Positions 15,390 through 24,638 of a stretch of 64,000 nt of DNA are shown here, piece by piece. Within the stretch, counting starts at the first letter, position 1. The number at the start of each line of letters is the position of its first letter. Origin of the DNA: an uncultured Chlamydiae bacterium (GTDB lineage: Bacteria; Chlamydiota; Chlamydiia; Chlamydiales; 2-12-FULL-49-11); assembly GCA_937996705.1 (NCBI GenBank), contig CALKUQ010000022.1, positions 1 to 64,000 of the forward strand, written 5' to 3'. A program made the translations under genes and the position numbers. The notes below the pieces were generated by a model. That model was not told the origin of the DNA. It did not search any database and saw only the letters and a program-made list of their open reading frames with translations.

Positions 15390-18300
15390 ATGCGAGTTCT
15401 TTGTTTAGTTTTTTGTTGTCTTAGTGTAGGGCTGTTTTCAAATGAGCCTGTATTGATTTCAAGTTTTGAGGAAGTTGATTTAAATAGTCCCCTCCCCATT
15501 AATTTAAACAACGGTCAAATTACAGCGAATATTTACTTTAAAACAGCAAGGCAAATTGTCCTGTCAGGTCAAAACACGATTGATACAAGAGGGATTTTTT
15601 TAGATTTGGGCTCAATTACCGGTGAGGGAGGCTTTTGTAAGTTAGGCCCAAGCACCATGATTTTAAATGCGACAGGTAATTTATATAGTGGAATTACATC
15701 TATTGATGAAGGATATTTACAAGCTGGGCTAGAGGGAGCCCTCTCCCCAAAATCTTTGATGCTTGTCAATGCGGGCGGGACCCTTGATCTCAATAGTTTT
15801 AATAATGAAGTTCCGAGTCTTGCGGGGAGTGGAACTGTCTTACTGGGGAGCGGGCAACTAACTTTAGCGAGTGATGTTGATTCAGTTTTTTCCGGAAGTA
15901 TTTTAGGCTCTGGTGGGATTATAAAAAATGGAAGGGGAAACTTATCTCTTTCAGGAAATAATAGCTACTTGGGAAAGACTATCATTAATAAGGGTGATTT
16001 TACTATTCACGCCGATTATTCTTCATCTCCTAGCTCCTCTGTGATGTTAATGGAAGGAACGTTTTTTCTAAATGGGTATACAACTAAAGTTGGAGCTCTT
16101 TCTGGTCAAGGTAATGTAGATTTAGGCTCTGGTTGTTTAATTGTTGGAAACTCGGAAGATTCCCGTTTTTTAGGAAGTATCTTTGGTGCTGGCTCGATCA
16201 CTTATGAGGGGTCGGGGGTTTTTCTCCTAGTTAACAATAAAAACACTTATGGTGGGTCTACACACTTAGTTAGCGGAGTTTTGCAAGCTGGAGCTTTGAA
16301 TGCATTTTCTCCCAATTCAACTGTGCAGGTAGATAGAGGAGCTCAGCTAGATCTTAATGGCTTTGATAATGAGATTTCAGGGCTAAGTGGCGATGGATTA
16401 GTCTCTGTAAATGAAGCGACTCTTACCTTTGGAAATAATAACCAGACAACTGTTTTTGAGGGTTCTATAGAGGGGGTTGGCGGTGTTGTTAAAATTGGAT
16501 CTGGAGATGTAACATTTTCAGGGTCAAGTAATTATATAGGTGTTACCGCTATTAATCAAGGTCGTTTGATCGCTGGTAGAGAAAACGCGCTCTCCCCTTA
16601 CTCTGAAGTTAATCTAGGTAATTCCACTGAGTCTGGACTTATTTTAAACGGCTTTAATAACAGAGTGGGAAATTTAAGTGGATCGGGTAAGGTCTCTCTA
16701 GGCAGTGGAATTTTGACATTAGGTGATAGTCAGATGACAGGCTTTTTTGGTGCAATTTCGGGTGTCGGAGGGATTGTAAAAGAGGGTTCAGGTACTTTTA
16801 TATTTTATGGAACAGGAAATACCTATTCAGGAGTGACAACTCTTAATGAGGGCTCTATCAGAGCTGGAGGGGAAAATGTATTTTCTAAAAATTCTGAAAT
16901 TTCGATAAGCTCTTTAGGGGTTCTCGATCTTAATGGTTTTGACACTAGAATTAGAAATTTAAGTGGCGAGGGGGAAATTCTCTTAGGAAGAGGTACTCTT
17001 ACTTTAGGCGATTCTAATTCTAGGCTGTTTTCTGGAAAAATATCAGGTTCAGGTGGCGTTATAAAACAAGGTTCAGGAACTCTTACCCTTATGGGGGCGG
17101 GATCTTCCTACAATGGCAACACTCTAGTTCAGGCTGGAACAATAAAAGCTGGGAGTGACGGGGCCTTTTCCTCAAATTCAGAAATAGTGTTAGGGGGTAG
17201 TGGGGCGTTAGATCTCAATAATTACTCCAATACTATTTTAAATTTATCTGGCTCTGGAAGGGTCGTCCTTGGCTCTGGAACCCTTTCTTTGGGGAATTCC
17301 GATTCAAAATGTTTTTCAGGATCCATTTCAGGGGTTGGTGGTATTACAAAAGAAGGGTGTGGGACTCTCACCCTTTCGGGGAATACTAATTCTTATAGAG
17401 GGGATACAACCCTCAATAAGGGTTGTATCTTATCGGGAGCGCCAAATTCATTCTCTCCAAATTCGAGAGTTGTTCTGAATGGGGGAATTACAACCAAACT
17501 CGATCTAGGCAGTAACAACAATACAATATCAAATCTTTCAGGAGATGGAAAAGTTTCCTTAGGCGTTGGAATTCTTACGCTTGGAGATGAGGCTAACACC
17601 TCTTTTAGTGGTTCAATTACTTCAATATGCCATAGTGGTGGAATCACAAAAGTAGGAAGTGGGATGTTTACACTAGCGGGAGTTGAAAACACTTACGGTG
17701 GAGAGACAACGATTGCAAATGGGGTGATCCAGGCGGGGGCTAAAGACTCATTTTCTCCCAATAGTGCTGTAATTGTTAAATCTGGAGCTGTGTTAGATTT
17801 AAACAATTATCACAATGCAATCAAGAGTTTAAGTGGGGAAGAGGGAAGCTTGGTTACCTTAGGATCTGCTTTTTTAACTATAGGGACTGGAGCTAGGAGT
17901 ACAGCCTTTGCGGGGATAATTTCAGGAAATGGTGGTTTAGTTAAAAAGGGGGGAGCTTTAACGCTTTCAGGACCAAATACGTATTCTGGAGAGACTTCAA
18001 TTGTTGACGGGGGGGTAATTTCCATTAGCCAAGATTGCCATTTAGGGAATACTTCTTTAGTGAAATTGATCAATGGAACTCTAGCAGCAAAAGGAGGTTC
18101 ATTTACCCTTTCAAAAAATATTGATATTTTAGAAACGGGAACAATAGACTCAGAAGTTGAGTTGATGATTACAGGATCCCTTTCAGGGTCAGGGGTATTA
18201 AAAAAGAGTGGGGAAGGGGCTGTCTCCTTTATTGGAACAAACAATACGTTCAGAGGGCCGGCAATTATTTCAGGAGGAAGCCTTCTTATTGGTGGAGTGA

Positions 18301-20141
18301 GTTTATCCCCTTCAAAATCGAGTTCTTCAGAAACTCCCCGAGAAATTTACTTAGATTTTTTAGAGGATATCAATACTATCCCCAACCTTTACGGATCGGG
18401 AAACATAGATTTAGATGCTGTCGAATTAGTAGTGGGTAGCGAGCTTGATTCTGTTTATGACGGGGTGATCTCTGGTTCTGGAAGCATTATAAAGACAGGT
18501 CCCGGGTTTCTTGAAATGAGAGGAAGTCACACCTACACAGGAGCTACTCGAATCGATGCGGGAACTTTGACGGTAAACGGTCTTTTGAATTCTCCAACAA
18601 TTGTAGGAGAGGGGGCAAGGCTGCAAGGAAATGGAATATTTGCCCAAGGTTTATTGAATCATGGGACACTAGCTCCAGGAAACAGTATTGGCCACACGAT
18701 TATTACCGGCTCCTACACCCAGGCAAGTGGGTCTACCCTTGAAATGGAAGTCTCTCCGACAGATTCCGATCTTCTGACGGTAACGGAGCTTGTAACCATT
18801 CAAGGCAACACAACCTTAGAAGTGATCCCCCTCCTTGCAAGTTACTCCCCTAATACAACACAGGAACTTATTTATTCAGACGACAAAATCAATGGACAAT
18901 TTACCTATTTGACTTTTGCCATGGAGAGGGCTTCAGGTTTTTTAACCTATGGACCTGATGTGCCGCCTGAGATATTGTCAGTTACATTTACTGTATTACC
19001 CTTCCAAGATGTTGCTACAGGATCCAATGGCTATAACGTGGCAAATATTTTAAATGCAATTACTGTTGAGGGAGCCCCCTCTTGGACTGACCAACTCAAC
19101 TCTCTTTTTTATCTATCAAATAGTCAGCTTAATGACGCTTATAGCCAAATCATACCCACAAATCTTAAAGCTTTTGCAATCATTCAGGAAAATAATGGCA
19201 TTCGAGTGCAGGAATCTATTAGCTATAGATTTCAAAATCTATTGGACCAAATGCAATGTTTGAAGCAACAAGGTTGTAATTCGAAAAAATATCCGATTGA
19301 GATGTGGGTAGAGGGCCTTTACACTCATCTGAGTCAGTCCTCTAAAGAAATAAAGAGTAATTATTTTGATGGCTACCACAGCTCTACTGGCGGCGGAGCT
19401 TTAGGGATCGATCTTAATTTCTTAGATTGTTGCTATTTTGGGGTGATGGGTGCTGGCACTTCAACTAGCTTAAAATGGGTTGATGATGGGGGGAGTGGTG
19501 ATATTTATACCGGTTATGGGGGAGTTTATTTTACAGCAATCGGAAACGGCCCCTATGTAGACACTTCCCTTTTGATTGGATCGAGCACCTATAAAGCAAG
19601 GCGTCATATCATTTATCCAGAAGTAAATGAAACCGCTGAAAGCAAGCACCAAGGAATGCAATACCTTGCCCACTTAGATTTTGGGTGGAATTTCCTCTTC
19701 AAAGCATACAGCCTAAGATTTTTTGAATCAGCCGATTACATCCTTCAACACGAAAATCGATTCAATGAACATGGTGCGGGTGTTTTAGATCTGCAGATAA
19801 GATCGACTGCACCTCAACTCTTTAGGAATGAACTGGGTCTAAACTTTGCAAAATGTTTTAGAGTCTCGAAACAAAATACCCTTATGGCGGACATTAAGCT
19901 CTCTTGGGTGTTAGAGGAGAGATTCAATGGGGAGAATTTTGTCTCCAATTTTGAAAATAGGGAAAATGAAACCTTTACTTCAGCAGGATATTTTCCAAAT
20001 CGGAGCCTATTTTCTCCAGGGGCTAGCCTAACTGCTAATTTTTGTAATAACAGAGCTCAAGTAAGCTTAAACTACGATGCCGAGCTTTGTCCTGGATATA
20101 ACGATCAGGCCTTTCAAGCCCAGGTTAGCTTTCGGTTTTAG
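15390..20141 (+). CDS. Autotransporter with passenger-associated (PATR) repeats
   Basis: The 1583-residue type V secretion protein has a signal peptide (about 1–17), a Gly/Ser/Asn-rich passenger and a C-terminal beta-barrel (about 1290–1583) that ends in Phe as outer-membrane proteins do. The passenger holds about eleven copies of a roughly 75–80-residue unit with a core like GGxxKxGxGTLTLSG, then NTYxGxT, xxGxxxAG and LDLNxFxNxIxxLSGxG (about 15.6–18.6 kb). These are PATR units that form a beta-helix. The chlamydial Pmp hallmark (many FxxN and GGA[I/L]) is not prominent, so this is a distinct adhesin type. The ATG at 15390 has an AAGGGGA ribosome site. The 3' end overlaps the convergent transporter gene by 17 bases. 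Confidence 0.9.
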   Translation: MRVLCLVFCCLSVGLFSNEPVLISSFEEVDLNSPLPINLNNGQITANIYFKTARQIVLSGQNTIDTRGIFLDLGSITGEGGFCKLGPSTMILNATGNLYSGITSIDEGYLQAGLEGALSPKSLMLVNAGGTLDLNSFNNEVPSLAGSGTVLLGSGQLTLASDVDSVFSGSILGSGGIIKNGRGNLSLSGNNSYLGKTIINKGDFTIHADYSSSPSSSVMLMEGTFFLNGYTTKVGALSGQGNVDLGSGCLIVGNSEDSRFLGSIFGAGSITYEGSGVFLLVNNKNTYGGSTHLVSGVLQAGALNAFSPNSTVQVDRGAQLDLNGFDNEISGLSGDGLVSVNEATLTFGNNNQTTVFEGSIEGVGGVVKIGSGDVTFSGSSNYIGVTAINQGRLIAGRENALSPYSEVNLGNSTESGLILNGFNNRVGNLSGSGKVSLGSGILTLGDSQMTGFFGAISGVGGIVKEGSGTFIFYGTGNTYSGVTTLNEGSIRAGGENVFSKNSEISISSLGVLDLNGFDTRIRNLSGEGEILLGRGTLTLGDSNSRLFSGKISGSGGVIKQGSGTLTLMGAGSSYNGNTLVQAGTIKAGSDGAFSSNSEIVLGGSGALDLNNYSNTILNLSGSGRVVLGSGTLSLGNSDSKCFSGSISGVGGITKEGCGTLTLSGNTNSYRGDTTLNKGCILSGAPNSFSPNSRVVLNGGITTKLDLGSNNNTISNLSGDGKVSLGVGILTLGDEANTSFSGSITSICHSGGITKVGSGMFTLAGVENTYGGETTIANGVIQAGAKDSFSPNSAVIVKSGAVLDLNNYHNAIKSLSGEEGSLVTLGSAFLTIGTGARSTAFAGIISGNGGLVKKGGALTLSGPNTYSGETSIVDGGVISISQDCHLGNTSLVKLINGTLAAKGGSFTLSKNIDILETGTIDSEVELMITGSLSGSGVLKKSGEGAVSFIGTNNTFRGPAIISGGSLLIGGVSLSPSKSSSSETPREIYLDFLEDINTIPNLYGSGNIDLDAVELVVGSELDSVYDGVISGSGSIIKTGPGFLEMRGSHTYTGATRIDAGTLTVNGLLNSPTIVGEGARLQGNGIFAQGLLNHGTLAPGNSIGHTIITGSYTQASGSTLEMEVSPTDSDLLTVTELVTIQGNTTLEVIPLLASYSPNTTQELIYSDDKINGQFTYLTFAMERASGFLTYGPDVPPEILSVTFTVLPFQDVATGSNGYNVANILNAITVEGAPSWTDQLNSLFYLSNSQLNDAYSQIIPTNLKAFAIIQENNGIRVQESISYRFQNLLDQMQCLKQQGCNSKKYPIEMWVEGLYTHLSQSSKEIKSNYFDGYHSSTGGGALGIDLNFLDCCYFGVMGAGTSTSLKWVDDGGSGDIYTGYGGVYFTAIGNGPYVDTSLLIGSSTYKARRHIIYPEVNETAESKHQGMQYLAHLDFGWNFLFKAYSLRFFESADYILQHENRFNEHGAGVLDLQIRSTAPQLFRNELGLNFAKCFRVSKQNTLMADIKLSWVLEERFNGENFVSNFENRENETFTSAGYFPNRSLFSPGASLTANFCNNRAQVSLNYDAELCPGYNDQAFQAQVSFRF

Positions 20142-21513
20142 CCCAAAGGTGTCTGATTTGAAAAATCACAAGGGGAGTTGAGCAAAAAATAATCAGGCCT
20201 AGGGCTAAAAACAGCTCAAAAAAGATCAGTCTTCCTGTATCTACCGGAGATGGGGGGAAAAAGCCGATAAAAAAGGTAAACAGGCAGCCTAGAATTCCCA
20301 TACAAGAGACAACCCACATGCCCAGATTTCCAAAAGGAACTTTGTAGTGTCTTTGCACATCTTTTCTTTTGTACTTCAGAACAATTCCTGAGATAAACAT
20401 TAAAATATACATTACTATGTAGAGCTGGGCGGCAAGAATAGTTAGCATCCAAAACGAACTTGAGACATTAGGCATAAAAATAAACGCAAACGAGAGAAGG
20501 GTAACTATAGTGGCCTGAATCAACATCACATTTACAGGCATATCGTGCTTGTTTGTTTTACACATAAAGGGGGGGAAGTCCCCTTTTTCTGCAGCAGCAA
20601 GCAATCCTCTGCAAGGACCTGCAGCCCAAGAGCTTACTCCTCCTAGTGGGCCTAGAACAATAAAGAGGGCGATGAGAGGGATGAATTTTTCTAGACCGTA
20701 CTGTGCAAAGAAGCTATAGATCGCCTCAATGCTCCCGGAGATCAGGTTAATCTCTTGCTTTGGAATAATAATGCTAATTGCAAGAGTTCCTAAAATGGCA
20801 AAGACAATAATTGTAGAAGCGGAAAATAGAATCGCTCTCGAATAATTTTTTTGAGGATTTTCTACATCTTTTGCATGAACAGCCGACATTTCAATTCCAC
20901 AAAAGCTCATCAAAATTCCTGCCAAAAAAGCAAGATCTGAAAAGCTCGATAGATTGGGTTTTAGAGCCTCAAAAGAAAATTCCATGTTTGTCGGATAGCC
21001 TAAAACAAGCCACGCTACACCGAGACCTATAATAAGGGCTCCAGGTATCAGCGTTCCGAGCCAAGCAGAGATGGAACTGATCCAGCCAAACACTTGAATT
21101 CCCTTTAGATTTATGTAAGTAATTAGCCAGAATATAGTTACAATAACTCCATACGTAAACCACTTATTACCATTGAGTGCGGGATTAATCATGTAAGCAA
21201 AAGTGGCCGCAACAAATGATAAAATTGTGGGGTACCAAACTACATTTTCAAGCCAAAGGAGCCAGACAGATAAAAAACCTAACCTGTGGCCTAGAGCCTC
21301 CTTGACCCAAATAAAAATCCCCCCCTTCTGGGGCCAAGCTGTTGCAAGTTCTGCAGAGACTAGAGCTGCGGGGACAAAAAAGAAAAGCAGAGCGAGAGTT
21401 AAAAAAATAATTGACGACAAGCCGTATTGGGCGCTAATTGCCCAATTTCGAATGCTCAAAATCGTAGCAATATTAATCATGGTTAGTATAAAAACGCTTA
21501 TCTTCTTGCTCAC
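20125..21513 (-). CDS. APC-superfamily amino-acid antiporter (GadC/AaxC-like)
   Basis: This inner-membrane transporter has about 12 helices and the GadC/AaxC-type signature ELATAWPQKGGIFIWVKEALG, then the NVVWYPTI helix. It is a paralogue of the protein at 31673–33085. The frame is open to an ATG at 21600, but that overlaps the divergent SNF gene. A GTG at 21511–21513 gives an N-terminus (VSKKISVFILTMINIATI) that aligns with the paralogue (DDKKKTLGVFQLIMINVIAV), with ATGGGG upstream, so I prefer it (462 residues). The relatives exchange glutamate/GABA or arginine/agmatine; the substrate here is unknown. Confidence 0.85.
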   Translation of the reverse strand: MSKKISVFILTMINIATILSIRNWAISAQYGLSSIIFLTLALLFFFVPAALVSAELATAWPQKGGIFIWVKEALGHRLGFLSVWLLWLENVVWYPTILSFVAATFAYMINPALNGNKWFTYGVIVTIFWLITYINLKGIQVFGWISSISAWLGTLIPGALIIGLGVAWLVLGYPTNMEFSFEALKPNLSSFSDLAFLAGILMSFCGIEMSAVHAKDVENPQKNYSRAILFSASTIIVFAILGTLAISIIIPKQEINLISGSIEAIYSFFAQYGLEKFIPLIALFIVLGPLGGVSSWAAGPCRGLLAAAEKGDFPPFMCKTNKHDMPVNVMLIQATIVTLLSFAFIFMPNVSSSFWMLTILAAQLYIVMYILMFISGIVLKYKRKDVQRHYKVPFGNLGMWVVSCMGILGCLFTFFIGFFPPSPVDTGRLIFFELFLALGLIIFCSTPLVIFQIRHLWAKTES

Positions 21514-21592
21514 AAAACCCCATGTAAAAGAGACATTATCATCAATTTGGACAAAAAAAACTAGGAATAAAATATTTTTCTTAGGATAATAG

Positions 21593-22954
21593 ATGGCCAT
21601 GAAAAGAGAACTATGGAAGTCACATATTGGATTTATGTGGGCGGCGATCGGATCGGCTGTCGGCCTTGGGAGTATTTGGAGATTTCCCTATATTGTCGGT
21701 CAAAACGGGGGGGCAGCCTTCATTATACTTTTTGCTGCATTTCTTGTTTTTGTTAGCTTGCCCGTCTTGATTGCTGAGATTGTAATTGGTAGAAAGACTC
21801 ATTTAAATCCTGCTGGGGCCTATAGAGCACTTGGGAAGAAAAACGGCTGGGGCTGGATAGGCCTTGTTACAATTTTAACGGGATTTATTGTAAGTTCTTT
21901 TTATAGCGTTATTTGCGGATGGACTTTGGGTTATTTGGGCGACGCAATTCTTGGAGGATTAACCCAATTTAAAACCATAGGGGAGTCTCAAACCTATTTT
22001 TTACACCAAGTAGCTTCCCCTTTTTGGGCCGTTGGAACTCACTTTCTTTTTATGTTTCTAGCTACAGGAATTCTTTTTGTTGGGGTGCAGAAAGGGATTG
22101 AAGCTTCAAATAAAGTGTTTATGCCTATGCTTTTTATCATACTCATGATTCTTGTTATCAAAGGGATCACTATGGTCGGAGGGGCTAAGGGGATTCAATT
22201 TTTATTCGCCCCGGACTGGAGAAGTATCACCCCAGCTGCAATTGTAATGGCTCTTGGACAAGCGCTTTTTGGTTTAAGCATTGGCCAGGGTACGATGGTC
22301 ACCTACGGAAGTTACTTAGATAAACGGGAAAATATTCCCAGCATTGTTTTCCCGATTGCAATGTCTGTAATGATTGTCTCTCTTCTAGCAGGAATCGCAA
22401 TTTTTACAGTTGTATTCTCAGTGGGAGCAACTCCCGATGGGGGAACCACTTTAATGTTCCAGACCCTTCCTATGATTTTTTCTCAGATCACAGGGGGCTA
22501 TTTTTTAAGTATCCTGTTTTTTCTTCTAATTTTCTTAGCCGGACTTACATCTCAAATCTCAGCTATGGAACCTCTTATTTCCTATTTTATGGATGAGAGA
22601 AAGTGGAGCAGGCATAAATCTACCTTTTTTGCAGGGGGGGGCGCCTTTCTTTTAGGGGTTCCGAGTGCCCTCTCATTTGGTGTTTGGAAAGGGTATACCC
22701 TGTTTGGAATGAATTTTTTTGATGCAATCTCTTATCTTAGCATTAATATCATGATTCCGTTTGGCGGACTTGCTGCAGTGATTCTTGTTGGTTGGAAATG
22801 GGGTTTAGACTCTGCTTTCGATCATTTGAAGGAGGGAACTGGTAAATTTTATCAAAAATATCCAGTGATCAATAAGTACTTAAAATTCAACATTAAATAT
22901 ATAAGTCCTGTAATTATCATCATCATTTTGCTCAATCTTTTAGATATAATTTAA
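21593..22954 (+). CDS. Sodium:neurotransmitter symporter (SNF/LeuT family)
   Basis: This Na+-dependent amino-acid importer of the LeuT fold has 453 residues. The unwound TM1 region carries the Na1/Na2 signature AAIGSAVGLGSIWRFPYIVGQNGG. About 11–12 hydrophobic segments follow, including the TM6 region GQALFGLSIGQGTMVTYGSYL. The protein has the shorter bacterial form. It starts at ATG 21593 or 21599 (MKREL…), with AGGA 8 bases upstream. It diverges from the APC antiporter gene, leaving about 80 bases for both promoters. A scavenger of host amino acids is the expected role. Confidence 0.92.
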   Translation: MAMKRELWKSHIGFMWAAIGSAVGLGSIWRFPYIVGQNGGAAFIILFAAFLVFVSLPVLIAEIVIGRKTHLNPAGAYRALGKKNGWGWIGLVTILTGFIVSSFYSVICGWTLGYLGDAILGGLTQFKTIGESQTYFLHQVASPFWAVGTHFLFMFLATGILFVGVQKGIEASNKVFMPMLFIILMILVIKGITMVGGAKGIQFLFAPDWRSITPAAIVMALGQALFGLSIGQGTMVTYGSYLDKRENIPSIVFPIAMSVMIVSLLAGIAIFTVVFSVGATPDGGTTLMFQTLPMIFSQITGGYFLSILFFLLIFLAGLTSQISAMEPLISYFMDERKWSRHKSTFFAGGGAFLLGVPSALSFGVWKGYTLFGMNFFDAISYLSINIMIPFGGLAAVILVGWKWGLDSAFDHLKEGTGKFYQKYPVINKYLKFNIKYISPVIIIIILLNLLDII

Positions 22955-23032
22955 AATAATTATTTTAATTATAATTACAATTCAGTATAGTGAAATAGTA
23001 ATATATAATTATAATAATAGAAGGGGTTTGTT

Positions 23033-23506
23033 ATGATAGATGTTAGTAATGTTGCGCCTGTAATAAATGAAGTGGTTGTTGCGGAAAAAAGAGGAAGAGG
23101 ACGTCCACCAAAACCAAAAACTGAGAGTAGTCTAGAGGTTGTAAAAAGAGCAAGGGGGAGACCTAGAAAAGAAGTTGACCCTTCTGAAATCAAAGATACC
23201 GTAAAAAGAGCAAGGGGAAGACCTAGAAAATACTCGATTTTAGGCAAAGAAAAAATGGCATCGGGAGAGATGAAGCCCGTTATCAAAAAAGTAGAAAGTG
23301 GATTTCTTTTAAAGCATATGTTCGAATACTTTACAAAGCTTATGATTCTCCATGCAGAGCTTTCTAAAGAGGCAGGTAAGAACGAAGTCATTTTTAAACG
23401 TCTAAAAGTCTTAGATTTTCAGATGGCAGAAGTTTGTAAGAATATTTTAAGCGCCGAATATCAACAAGGTTTAGTTGAAAATAATATAGATGTTTCCTTA
23501 ACGTAA
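23033..23506 (+). CDS. AT-hook DNA-binding protein
   Basis: The 157-residue protein has three AT-hook motifs in its first 65 residues: KRGRGRPPKPK, then two copies of VKRARGRPRK. GRP cores in basic context bind the minor groove of AT-rich DNA. The remaining ~90 residues look helical and may dimerise. AT-hooks are a eukaryotic chromatin motif and are rare in bacteria; a nucleoid protein or an exported nucleomodulin are both possible. The start at 23033 has an AAGGGG ribosome site, and the 78-base upstream gap is almost pure AT with several TATAAT-like boxes. The next gene begins 4 bases after its stop. Confidence 0.85.
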   Translation: MIDVSNVAPVINEVVVAEKRGRGRPPKPKTESSLEVVKRARGRPRKEVDPSEIKDTVKRARGRPRKYSILGKEKMASGEMKPVIKKVESGFLLKHMFEYFTKLMILHAELSKEAGKNEVIFKRLKVLDFQMAEVCKNILSAEYQQGLVENNIDVSLT

Positions 23507-23510
23507 AAGA

Positions 23511-24089
23511 ATGAGGATACATATTTTTCGACACGGGGCAACCGAGTGGTCTGCAAACGGTAAGCATACAGGATTGACAGACATTGAGTTAACCGAGGCT
23601 GGAAGAGAAGAGGCTGTAAAATTAGGGAAGAGCTTGAAGGGGCTAAAATTTGACCATGTCCTTTCAAGCCCCCTAAAGAGGGCCAGGGAGACCTGCACTT
23701 TAGCAGGTCTTGCAACTCAAATGCAAGTGGAAGAGGCTCTACTTGAATGGGACTACGGCGATTATGAAGGTAAAACCTCAGAAGAGATTTGGAAAACAGA
23801 TCCTGGATGGACAATCTTTACCAAAGATCCACCGAAAGGGGAGAGTAGCCAAGAAATTGAAAAGAGGGTAGATCTCCTCCTTAGCGGACTTAGAAGCCTT
23901 GGAGGGGAAATCGCCCTTTTCTCAAGCGGTCATATATCGAGATCTATAGCCGCTAGGTGGTTAGGATTGCCCGTCTCATTCGGCATGCATTTTTATCTCT
24001 CAACCTCAGCTAAATCAATCCTTGGATATGATCACAATCAGCCTGTGATTCTACTCTGGAACGACACCTCTCATTGCAACCTTCGATAA
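23511..24089 (+). CDS. Histidine phosphatase (phosphoglycerate mutase-like) family protein
   Basis: The 192-residue protein is a branch-1 histidine phosphatase. The catalytic RHG motif with its histidine is at residues 6–8 (FRHGATEW), the second Arg is in SPLKRARET, Glu lies in EWDYGDYEGKTSEEI, and the second His is in FSSGHISRSIAARWLG. The size and motifs resemble CobC/GpmB-type phosphatases rather than a dPGM glycolytic mutase. The start (ATG at 23511) follows the AT-hook stop by 4 bases, so the two are probably cotranslated. Substrate unknown. Confidence 0.85.
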   Translation: MRIHIFRHGATEWSANGKHTGLTDIELTEAGREEAVKLGKSLKGLKFDHVLSSPLKRARETCTLAGLATQMQVEEALLEWDYGDYEGKTSEEIWKTDPGWTIFTKDPPKGESSQEIEKRVDLLLSGLRSLGGEIALFSSGHISRSIAARWLGLPVSFGMHFYLSTSAKSILGYDHNQPVILLWNDTSHCNLR

Positions 24090-24140
24090 CATCTTGAAAA
24101 ATCTCTTTTTTTTCAAATCTGAGTAGTGTACAAAATTGTT

Positions 24141-24626
24141 ATGAACGTGTTGAAACAAATACTCATCGTCGGTTGTGTGTTTTCTGCCTGCGCAAAGCCG
24201 CCGGAGCACGCAAGACATGCTCAAGAGACGGCAAAAGCTTTTGCAAAGAAAACCGAAATGGAGCTTAGTTTATCCTGTTTAGGGTCAGGTGGTTTTTACT
24301 CAGACAAGAAAATAGATTCTCTGTATATCGATTTTGAAATGAAAAAAGCGTGCTCCGAGATAGAGGCAAAAGATTTGTTAACTAAAATTGTCTCCGAGTT
24401 TGTGGAATTTGTAAATGCAAACGACCAGATACGGCCGTTTCTTCAAACCTATCCGATCACTCCGCGTCAAGTTAGTCTCAGTATCGGTTTTGTCAATCAC
24501 AAAAGAGAGCCTCTCTTGGGACTATCTCAAATAGATCTTTATGAAGGGATGATCCAATATTCCACCTACATCTCTGAGAAAAAAGAGTACAGCCCCTTTG
24601 AAAAGGAGCTGTATGAAACCCATTAA
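24141..24626 (+). CDS. Putative lipoprotein, 161 aa
   Basis: The mature part is unknown, but the N-terminus is a lipoprotein signal: MNVLKQILIVGC with a lipobox IVGC at residues 9–12 (a second possible Cys is in FSAC). The ATG at 24141 is preferred over an in-frame GTG at 24126 because it gives a normal signal peptide. A segment AKAFAKK…GFYSDKKI resembles AKDFFRD…GFYFDPKI in the lipoprotein at 41419–42285, so the two may share a small N-terminal module. No enzyme motif is visible. Confidence 0.6.
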   Translation: MNVLKQILIVGCVFSACAKPPEHARHAQETAKAFAKKTEMELSLSCLGSGGFYSDKKIDSLYIDFEMKKACSEIEAKDLLTKIVSEFVEFVNANDQIRPFLQTYPITPRQVSLSIGFVNHKREPLLGLSQIDLYEGMIQYSTYISEKKEYSPFEKELYETH

Positions 24627-24638
24627 TTATTAAGATTT

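Noticed and set aside
15390..20141. Classification as a chlamydial Pmp
   Set aside because: Repeats are of the PATR type, and FxxN/GGA[IL] motifs are not enriched.
20125..21600. Longer APC antiporter starting at ATG 21600
   Set aside because: It would overlap the divergent SNF gene, and the extra 29 residues have no match in the paralogue; GTG 21513 fits better.
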